Positions 1 to 5,253 of a DNA stretch of 10,254 nucleotides are shown piece by piece; position 1 is the first letter of the stretch; each line of letters begins with the position of its first letter. A program made the translations under genes and the position numbers. The stretch is from contig CAAEKX010000370.1 of assembly GCA_900756605.1 (NCBI GenBank), positions 1 through 10,254 on the forward strand. Reading direction: 5' to 3'. Below the pieces are notes generated by a model. It saw only the letters and a program-made list of their open reading frames with translations. It did no database searches and was not told the origin of the DNA. The stretch is from Coriobacteriia bacterium. Its GTDB lineage: Bacteria > Actinomycetota > Coriobacteriia > Coriobacteriales > QAMH01.

Positions 1-633
1 GAAGGTGCCGCCGAGCGACTCGACCTGGTCGGCGACCTCGGGACGCACGTCGGTGGCCGAAACCACCGCTCCCATCGAGTTGGCCGTTCCGATGGCGGCA
101 AGTCCCGCGACGCCGACGCCGATGACGTAGAGCTTTGCGGGCGGCATCTTGCCCGCGGCCGTCACCTGGCCGGTGAACAGTCGGCCGAAGTTCTCGGCCG
201 CCTCGATCACGGCGCGGTAGCCGGCGATGTTCTGCATGGAGCTGCGCACGTCCAAAGACTGCGCTCGGGATATGCGCGGCACCATGTCCATGGCAAGTGC
301 CGTGATGCCCATCCTCTCGAACTTCTCGATATCCTGGGGATTTGCCCCCGGGTTCATCCGGGAGACGAGCACCGCGCCCTTCCTTATGAGGCCTAGCTCC
401 GCATCGGGCGGGGTGTCCAGACAGAGTATGATGTCGCTTCCCCAAGCGGTCTCGCGATCGACCATCCGAGCGCCAGCCTCCTCGTATTGGTCGTCAAAGT
501 AGCTCGCACCGACACCCGCGTCACGCTCGACGCAGACCTCGTAGCCGAGCTTCTTGAGCTTCTTAACGGTATCGGGCGAGCCGGCAACCAACGGCTGGTC
601 GGGAAGGGGTTCTTTTGGAATGCCTATCAGCAT
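1..633 (-). CDS. pntA: NAD(P) transhydrogenase subunit alpha, N-terminal part (cut by window edge)
   Basis: This is the NAD(H)-binding subunit of the proton-translocating transhydrogenase, which uses the proton gradient to reduce NADP+ with NADH. Only the first 211 residues are in the window; the E. coli protein is about 510. The reading begins MLIGIPKEPL and follows PntA closely. Residues 118-142 carry the conserved VPRISRAQSLD and NIAGYRA stretches. FTGQVTAAGK is at 153-162, the Rossmann loop GVGVAGLAA at 172-180, and the acidic ATDVRPE turn at 193-199. The ATG at 633 follows an AAAGGAGAG ribosome site at a normal distance. The gene lies 57 bases after the permease with no terminator between them, so it is probably co-transcribed with it. 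The remaining alpha sequence and pntB should lie to the left. Inference: it provides NADPH for the neighbouring reductases. Confidence 0.95.
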   Translation of the reverse strand, partial: MLIGIPKEPLPDQPLVAGSPDTVKKLKKLGYEVCVERDAGVGASYFDDQYEEAGARMVDRETAWGSDIILCLDTPPDAELGLIRKGAVLVSRMNPGANPQDIEKFERMGITALAMDMVPRISRAQSLDVRSSMQNIAGYRAVIEAAENFGRLFTGQVTAAGKMPPAKLYVIGVGVAGLAAIGTANSMGAVVSATDVRPEVADQVESLGGTF

Positions 634-690
634 GAGTTGACTCTCCTTTCTATTTGATGTGGACGTACGGTATGAAACGCATATCCCGCC

Positions 691-1950
691 CTATGAATGC
701 CATTTCGCGGGCAGATTCGTGCCGAGCTTCAAGGCAAACACGATGCCAACTTCAATGAGCAACGTCACAACGAGAAGGACAATCCAGGCAAGGTCATAGG
801 ATCCCGAAACCGTGCGGATGGCTGCTGTCAACGTGGGACCAACCATGCATCCGAGCAAGTAGGAGATGTTCACCACACCATAGCAATCGGCAAAGGCGAT
901 GTAGCCAAAGAGCTGGCCGTTGGCCAGCGGACCCACGAACGACGCAACGCAATTGAATGACAATAGCAACGCGCCAGCGCAGGCAAAGACAACGCCAAAC
1001 TGCGGAAAGAGCAAAAGACCAATGAGCGAAAGTGCAGTCAAGACAACGATGAGCGTGCTTCCGAACTTGACGCCTTTGGCATCGAACACCGGACCGAGCA
1101 GGAACTTTGCGAAGATCGTGCCGGCACTGTAGAACATCATGACAAGCGCGTAATTGCCTCCGTTCTCGGCAACGAAGGTCGGAAGCTGAGATACCGCGGC
1201 TGCCGCCATGATGCCGCCGCAGAACAGGCAGAGCAACAAGAACCACATCGAAGGTGTCTTGAGCGCTTCGGCGCGGGTCATGCCCTTGGTGACAGTCGCT
1301 TCCTCTGCCTTGGCTTCAGCCTGCCCGGTCAGCGTATTCGGTTCCCTCTTCACGAGCGGCGCTTGCCCGACGTCCTCGGGCTTGTTGCGAATGAAGATGA
1401 AGAGGATCACAGCACATACAGCTGATGCAATCGCAATGTAGATGTACGTCATGCGCCAGCCGGAAGCGGCGATGCACTGCGAGAGGACCGGCGACAGGAT
1501 TACACCGCCGATACCCGCGCCCGCATAGGTGATGCCGGTTGCGAGTCCCTTCTTATCCACAAACCAGCGGGCAAGCAGGGTGTTGATGGGAAGGAACATG
1601 CAACCAGTGAATGCGAACATCAGCACGAACTGGATGACCCAGTACTGCCAGATAGCCGTCATGAAAGACAGGGCAAGCTCGCAGCCAGCGGCAATCAGCA
1701 TGCACACGCTCATCCAAATGCGCATATTGCCGCGGCCCATCTTTCCCGCCATGAAGAGACTGAACAGGATACCCGCGATGGAACCCGCCATCGAACCGAT
1801 GGCAAACTCCGCATACGTCACCCCCAGGGTTTCGCACACGGGCATCTGGAAAAACGATGCATAGTTGGAAATCAGAACGATGGGTATCATATTAATAAGG
1901 CACAAAACGGCCACAATCACCCACCCGTAAAAGAACTTCTTCTGAGTCAT
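691..1950 (-). CDS. MFS permease, oxalate:formate antiporter/monocarboxylate-type
   Basis: A 419-residue integral membrane transporter of the major facilitator superfamily. The opening KKFFYGWVIVAVL is typical of the oxalate:formate antiporter and monocarboxylate transporter branches. About twelve hydrophobic segments are visible, in two sets of six (roughly residues 9-186 and 233-408). They are separated by a charged cytoplasmic loop at 188-232 (PEDVGQAPL, then an EAKAEEA stretch). The signature LARWFVDKKGLATGI is at 126-140. The start at 1950 has a strong GGAGGGAG site (1957-1964). It lies 51 bases after the upstream SDR and 57 before pntA, which suggests one operon. The substrate cannot be read from sequence. 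The family suggests a small carboxylate, and the context suggests an aromatic substrate or a product of its breakdown. Confidence 0.9.
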   Translation of the reverse strand: MTQKKFFYGWVIVAVLCLINMIPIVLISNYASFFQMPVCETLGVTYAEFAIGSMAGSIAGILFSLFMAGKMGRGNMRIWMSVCMLIAAGCELALSFMTAIWQYWVIQFVLMFAFTGCMFLPINTLLARWFVDKKGLATGITYAGAGIGGVILSPVLSQCIAASGWRMTYIYIAIASAVCAVILFIFIRNKPEDVGQAPLVKREPNTLTGQAEAKAEEATVTKGMTRAEALKTPSMWFLLLCLFCGGIMAAAAVSQLPTFVAENGGNYALVMMFYSAGTIFAKFLLGPVFDAKGVKFGSTLIVVLTALSLIGLLLFPQFGVVFACAGALLLSFNCVASFVGPLANGQLFGYIAFADCYGVVNISYLLGCMVGPTLTAAIRTVSGSYDLAWIVLLVVTLLIEVGIVFALKLGTNLPAKWHS

Positions 1951-1976
1951 GACGCTCTCCCTCCATTGAACGAAAC

Positions 1977-2006
1977 GAAATCTCCCCTATAGAAATCTCC
2001 CCTAAA
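1977..2006. repeat. 15-bp tandem duplication at the SDR stop codon
   Basis: Two adjacent 15-base units, GAAATCTCCCCTATA (1977-1991) and GAAATCTCCCCTAAA (1992-2006), differ at one position. On the transcribed strand each reads TAGGGGAGATTTC. The unit at 1992-2006 contains the TAG stop of the upstream SDR (2002-2004). The other lies just before the permease ribosome site. It is probably a small slippage duplication. The GGGGAG cores look like weak ribosome sites, but no open frame depends on them. Confidence 0.75.
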
Positions 2007-2736
2007 GAGACATCCCGCCGTCAACGACGATGTTCTGCCCGTAGACGAACTCGGCTTCATCGGATAACAAGAACAAGACGACACGCGCAACTTCCTCGGC
2101 TTGGGCAACATGACCGGCAGGCGTCATGGCCGCAACGGCAGCAACGGCTGCCTCGGGCGCGTTGGCCGTCATGTCGGTTGTCATCCAGCCCGGAAGAACA
2201 CCATTGACGCGGATACCCTTGGGGCCAAGCTCCTGACCAAGATTGATGGTCAGTGCACGCACGGTTCCCTTGATCGAGCCGTATAAGGAGGCCACGCCAC
2301 CAGATGCCTTTTGAGACGTGACTGAAGACACGTTCACGATGGTGCCCTTCCCGCCTTGTGCCATCTCGCGCGCGCATAGAAGTGTCAGGTATATGGGAGA
2401 CACCGCGTTGATTTGTGTAAGACGCTCGATATCACTGAGCGTCACATCGAGAAAGGGCTTCTCGAGATAAACGGCGGCATTGTTGACGAGGCCATCGATG
2501 CGGCCAAACTTCTCGATAACCGCTTCCACGAAACGTTCGAGTGCTGCCGGATCGGACATATCGACCGACTCCCAGTAGAACGCATCTGCATAGTGTTCGG
2601 AAAACGCCTGCACCCGATCACTTCGGTTGCGACTAAATGTTGCAACCTTCACGTCTTGGGCCAGCAGTTTCTCGGCAATATCGGCACCAAGTCCTTTACT
2701 TGCACCGGACACGATACATACTTCACCGCTCTTCAC
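2002..2736 (-). CDS. SDR-family NAD(P)-dependent oxidoreductase
   Basis: A 244-residue classical short-chain dehydrogenase/reductase. Visible motifs are the cofactor loop VSGASKGLG (9-17), NNAAV (85-89), the conserved Asn110, SS at 137-138, the catalytic pair Tyr152 and Lys156 in YGSIK, and the C-terminal VVDGG (237-241). Arg36 and Arg38 after the second strand (FSRNR) are compatible with NADP(H) preference; this is inference. The start codon is GTG at 2736, with AGGAG 6 bases upstream (2743-2747). It leads a close-spaced set with the MFS permease and pntA. Phloroglucinol reductases are NADPH-dependent SDRs, and this gene lies near a transhydroxylase-like operon and upstream of a transhydrogenase, so that role is a reasonable hypothesis. 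Sequence motifs alone show only the SDR family. Confidence 0.9.
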   Translation of the reverse strand: MKSGEVCIVSGASKGLGADIAEKLLAQDVKVATFSRNRSDRVQAFSEHYADAFYWESVDMSDPAALERFVEAVIEKFGRIDGLVNNAAVYLEKPFLDVTLSDIERLTQINAVSPIYLTLLCAREMAQGGKGTIVNVSSVTSQKASGGVASLYGSIKGTVRALTINLGQELGPKGIRVNGVLPGWMTTDMTANAPEAAVAAVAAMTPAGHVAQAEEVARVVLFLLSDEAEFVYGQNIVVDGGMSL

Positions 2737-2781
2737 TTTATGCTCCTATCTATCTAGCCGCCCCTTTTCCGTCGAGTGATG

Positions 2782-2854
2782 GGCCGTCGACACACGCCAA
2801 GGGGGTGCATGCACGCCGACGGCCTCACCACCCGTCCTTGCACGTTGCAAGGAC
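2782..2854. promoter_or_regulatory. Two dyads upstream of the SDR (candidate operator region)
   Basis: The 157-base gap between the dehydrogenase and the SDR holds two clear inverted repeats. The first has 8-base perfect arms GGCCGTCG (2782-2789) and CGACGGCC (2817-2824), and its loop encloses the 10-base palindrome GTGCATGCAC (2805-2814). The second is GTCCTTGCA, CGT, TGCAAGGAC (2834-2854), with 9-base perfect arms. Neither is followed by a T run on either strand, so they do not look like intrinsic terminators. Their position 46 to 118 bases before the SDR start suggests protein binding sites or leader RNA structure. No convincing -35/-10 pair was found. Confidence 0.5.
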
Positions 2855-2893
2855 TCGAGAAGGGACCGGAATGGGTTTGTTCGCACGAATCCT

Positions 2894-3928
2894 CTACTCA
2901 CGTAGATTCCACGGGCTATAGTCGATAATGACCTTTAAAGCGCCCGATTGAGGATCAGAAGCCGTATCCAGAGCCTTCTCGAGCTCCGTGTGTGGGAACA
3001 CGTGCGTAATAAGCTTGTCGATATTGGTGCTCTTCTTTGACAGCAGGTCGATTGCCTCGAGTGCGTCCTCGTGATCATAGGCACACGAACCCTTAATGGT
3101 GTATCGTTTCGCCATAACCAACATGAGGTTTATCTCATAAGGTGCCTTGTAAACGGCAACGACGGAGATACGCGCCTCGTATTTCGCCATCGAGAAGATG
3201 CTATCCATGACCGGCGCACAGCCGGCACAGTCAATGAACACATCCACATCAAGTGCGGGACCGAAGGGCGTCATCGTAGTCCCGAACGCTTCCTCCATTT
3301 GCTCCTTGAAGTCCGAAGAGGTCGAGTTGATGGGAATCGCACCCATCGCCTCCGCATCTGCGAGCCTGTCATCGCGTATGTCAACAACAGCGACCTTTTT
3401 GACACCACTCCCTATTACAGCATTAAGGCAGCACAGGCCTATGGGGCCTGCACCAAAGATGGCAACCTTGTCATCCTTGGTCACGTTTACGGCGTTCTTA
3501 CCGTGGATGCCCACGCAAAACGGTTCGATGAGAGCGGCTTCTTTCAGGTCGACATCGTCAGGAAGCTTATAGACGTTGTGCTCCAGCTTTGCATTCTCAA
3601 TGAGGACCTTCTCCGAGAATCCACCACAGGAGCAGCAGGCAACCTTGCCCGCTAGTTTGCAGGTCTCCGGGTTTACCCAAACACGATCGCCGACCTTGAT
3701 GCCCACTACGTCTTCTCCAACTGCGGCGATGATGCCGGAGAACTCGTGTCCGAATTCTTTGCCTTCGACAATGCCCACTGCCGCGCCGTCATAGGTCCAT
3801 GCCGTGACGTCACTTCCGCATACGCCCGCATAGGTTATTTCCAAAAGGGCATCATGAGACCCCACTTCTGGTTCTGGGCGATCTTCCATCGTAAGCTCAT
3901 GTGGTCCGTGATATATTGCGCACTTCAT
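2894..3928 (-). CDS. Zinc-type alcohol dehydrogenase (MDR superfamily)
   Basis: A 344-residue medium-chain dehydrogenase/reductase, the threonine/sorbitol/butanediol dehydrogenase type. The catalytic-zinc region is intact: Cys37 in AGVCGSD and His61-Glu62 in GKEFGHEFSG. Glu135 in LIEPF occupies the usual ligand position. The Rossmann loop GAGPIG is at 159-164, and Asp183 ends the next strand (VVDIRDDR), which suggests NAD+ preference. The structural-zinc lobe is unusual: only 12 residues (90-101), with cysteines at 90, 98, 99 and 101, in place of the common longer four-cysteine loop. The start chosen is ATG at 3928, which has AAGGGAG 7 bases upstream (3936-3942). A longer in-frame ATG at 3976 lies in a hairpin and lacks a ribosome site. 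The substrate is unknown; a ring-derived or linear hydroxy compound from the same pathway is a guess. Confidence 0.9.
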   Translation of the reverse strand: MKCAIYHGPHELTMEDRPEPEVGSHDALLEITYAGVCGSDVTAWTYDGAAVGIVEGKEFGHEFSGIIAAVGEDVVGIKVGDRVWVNPETCKLAGKVACCSCGGFSEKVLIENAKLEHNVYKLPDDVDLKEAALIEPFCVGIHGKNAVNVTKDDKVAIFGAGPIGLCCLNAVIGSGVKKVAVVDIRDDRLADAEAMGAIPINSTSSDFKEQMEEAFGTTMTPFGPALDVDVFIDCAGCAPVMDSIFSMAKYEARISVVAVYKAPYEINLMLVMAKRYTIKGSCAYDHEDALEAIDLLSKKSTNIDKLITHVFPHTELEKALDTASDPQSGALKVIIDYSPWNLRE

Positions 3929-3971
3929 TCGAGAACTCCCTTCCGAGGGGATTTGACAGACTACGAACCTG

Positions 3972-3992
3972 ACCACCCAAAAAAGGGGTGGT
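3972..3992. promoter_or_regulatory. Hairpin in the leader of the MDR dehydrogenase
   Basis: Perfect 7-base arms ACCACCC (3972-3978) and GGGTGGT (3986-3992) flank a purine loop AAAAAAG. The element lies 44 to 64 bases before the dehydrogenase start. The run of T on the transcribed strand falls in the loop and not after the stem, so it is not a standard terminator. It may be an operator or a leader structure. On the transcribed strand it contains CACCCCTTTT, similar to C-run elements before two other genes here. Confidence 0.4.
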
Positions 3993-4025
3993 TGTAAAGA
4001 CCTTCTCTATTGCAAAATGCGTTGA

Positions 4026-4053
4026 TGGAAAACAGCGTGAGTGCAAGCGCTGT
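4026..4053 (-). terminator. Probable weak intrinsic terminator after the zinc-ribbon gene
   Basis: On the transcribed strand, ACAGCG and CGCTGT (genome positions 4048-4053 and 4032-4037) form a perfect 6-base stem with a 10-base loop, followed directly by TTTTCC. It lies 24 bases after the zinc-ribbon stop codon. The stem and the T run are both short, so termination may be partial. Confidence 0.5.
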
Positions 4054-4076
4054 CTCGTCTACGTTTGCCGTTCTCC

Positions 4077-4328
4077 TTACTTCGAAGCGTTGGGGGCTTG
4101 CGGCGCACCGGGTACTGTCGGGGCATTCGGCGCCGGTGCGGGCTTTCCCGAAGCAGCAGCGCCTGCCGCATTTGCCTCAGCCATGAACTGGGCTTGCTGA
4201 GCCGCAAAATCCAACTGCTGATCGGGCAGCTCGGCGCCACATTGCTTGCACACCTTTGCTACGGGCGTATTGTTCGCTCCGCACTCCGGGCATTTCTTCA
4301 TCTCTATCTCTGCAGGCCTAAAACACAT
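4077..4328 (-). CDS. Small zinc-ribbon protein with Ala/Pro/Gln-rich tail
   Basis: An 83-residue protein of unknown function. Residues 10-35 form a zinc ribbon: MKKCPECGANN, then VCKQCGAEL, giving two CxxCG knuckles 12 residues apart. The rest is a low-complexity tail: a Gln/Ala-rich helical-looking stretch (DFAAQQAQFMAEANAAGAA), then a Pro/Ala-rich end. There is no membrane segment or signal peptide. The start at 4328 has GAGGAG upstream (4340-4345), though 11 bases away is a little long. An internal ATG at 4301 would start directly at the ribbon and is the alternative. A longer frame to 4424 would run back through the terminator stem and is rejected. It stands alone between two terminators, just after the molybdoenzyme operon. 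A role as an adaptor or small regulator is a guess. Confidence 0.75.
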   Translation of the reverse strand: MCFRPAEIEMKKCPECGANNTPVAKVCKQCGAELPDQQLDFAAQQAQFMAEANAAGAAASGKPAPAPNAPTVPGAPQAPNASK

Positions 4329-4381
4329 GTTCTTGTCATCTCCTCGCTTATATCTAGATGTACCGACGTACTCGGTTCCTC

Positions 4382-4420
4382 TAAAAAGAATCGGTCGAGG
4401 CCTTGCAGAGCCTCGACCGA
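4382..4420 (-). terminator. Strong intrinsic terminator of the molybdoenzyme operon
   Basis: Perfect 11-base arms TCGGTCGAGGC (4391-4401) and GCCTCGACCGA (4410-4420) enclose an 8-base loop. On the transcribed strand the stem is followed by TTCTTTTTAG. It lies 15 bases past the TAG at 4435-4437, not past the earlier TAG at 4696. The transcript unit therefore still includes the C-terminal domain segment of the small subunit. Confidence 0.9.
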
Positions 4421-4434
4421 CCATTTTGTCCAGA

Positions 4435-4695
4435 CTAGGTCAGCGGAATATCACCGAGACCGATGTCCTTATCCATCGTGCTGACGAGCATCTCCTTAGT
4501 CTTGCCCGCACTGTTGATGGTAAGCGTGAACTCTCCATCCGGCAGGTCGTTGAACCAGAAGTCACCAAAGTGGTCCGTCTCCTCCACAAAGCGACCAGCA
4601 GGGCCATCGAGCGTACAGATGGCACCGATGACGACCTCGTTCTTGGTCGGATCATAAACCGTACCTGCGACAAACTTCTTCGGGAGGTTCTTGTA
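4435..4695 (-). pseudogene. Detached transthyretin-like C-terminal domain of the ferredoxin subunit
   Basis: After the TAG at 4696-4698 the same frame stays open for 86 codons, beginning YKNLPKKFVAGTVYD and ending GLGDIPLT, then TAG at 4435-4437. It contains the pattern of carboxypeptidase-regulatory/transthyretin-like beta domains: VAGTVYD, an ETDHFGDFWFNDLPDGEF stretch, and LTINSAGKTK. The Pelobacter acidigallici transhydroxylase small subunit, as I recall it, has a matching third domain that starts YYKNL and contains NFFGEFKFDALDNGEYTV. There is no ATG, GTG or TTG in this frame until a GTG at codon 37, in the middle of the domain, and no ribosome site, so separate translation is unlikely. 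With the ferredoxin part the full protein would be 266 residues, against 274 in Pelobacter. It is either silent after a nonsense change, made by readthrough, or an artefact of a sequencing error. Confidence 0.8.
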
Positions 4696-5235
4696 CTAGA
4701 CGTTGGGCTGCGTGCCGTACTCGGCATGGAGCTTCTCGGCACCCTCGAGGTCCAGTTCGTCCTCCTCGCCAAACTGGAGCGCGCCAACATGGCAGTTGTT
4801 CACGCAGCGCGGCTCGCTAATCGGCCAGCCACGATCCAGCAGATGGGCGCATCCCGTGCACTTCTGCGCGAGGTTGAACTCCTCGTTGAAGAAGATGCAA
4901 TCGTAAGGACATGCTGCCACACAAGCGCGACAACCCTGGCATTTCTCCGGATCAATCCAGACAATGCCATCGTCGCGGCGCATAATCGCGCCATTAGGAC
5001 ATGCCTTCATGCACGACGCATTGGAGCACTGCTGGCACATCTTTGCCATATACGTGACCTTGACCTGCGGAATCTGGCCACGCTCCTTCTGCTCGAGTTT
5101 TAGCCAGAATTGGCCGGTATCGGGCTGTGGCTTCGCGTAGGGCATCCAGTCATTGCCACAATGCTCGTCCTTGCAGGCGACTTGACAATTATGGCAACCG
5201 ACACACTTCTTCAAATCAACTACAAATGTTTTCAT
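4696..5235 (-). CDS. Ferredoxin-type [4Fe-4S] small subunit of the molybdopterin enzyme (transhydroxylase beta-like)
   Basis: A 179-residue electron-transfer subunit of the DmsB/NrfC/transhydroxylase-beta type, expected in the cytoplasm with the large subunit. Four complete cysteine sets are visible: 11/14/17/21, 67/70/75/79, 99/102/105/109 and 126/129/144/148. Four [4Fe-4S] clusters are therefore predicted. The Pelobacter transhydroxylase beta subunit has three, because its matching third set is degraded. Other shared stretches are KERGQIPQV, REDGIV-like RRDDGIVWIDPEK, and NLAQKCTGCAHLLD. The ATG at 5235 follows GGGAGG (5245-5250), 18 bases after the large-subunit stop, so the two are translationally close. 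The frame ends at a TAG in EYGTQPNV, where the family normally continues into a beta domain; that domain is still encoded downstream in frame. The ferredoxin part is intact and may work alone. Confidence 0.9.
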   Translation of the reverse strand: MKTFVVDLKKCVGCHNCQVACKDEHCGNDWMPYAKPQPDTGQFWLKLEQKERGQIPQVKVTYMAKMCQQCSNASCMKACPNGAIMRRDDGIVWIDPEKCQGCRACVAACPYDCIFFNEEFNLAQKCTGCAHLLDRGWPISEPRCVNNCHVGALQFGEEDELDLEGAEKLHAEYGTQPNV

Positions 5236-5253
5236 GATATGGATCCTCCCTTC

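Noticed and set aside
3972..3992. Hairpin as an intrinsic terminator
   Set aside because: The T run is in the loop, not after the stem, and the nearest upstream gene already has a better stem at 4026-4053.
4329..4424. Longer form of the zinc-ribbon protein starting at 4424
   Set aside because: Its first codons would overlap the terminator stem of the operon, and the Arg-rich added sequence has no ribosome site.
4696..4698. TAG read as pyrrolysine or a reassigned codon
   Set aside because: Five of the seven other complete genes here (permease, both SDRs, MDR, large subunit) end with TAG, so it is an ordinary stop in this genome. Local readthrough remains possible but reassignment is unlikely.
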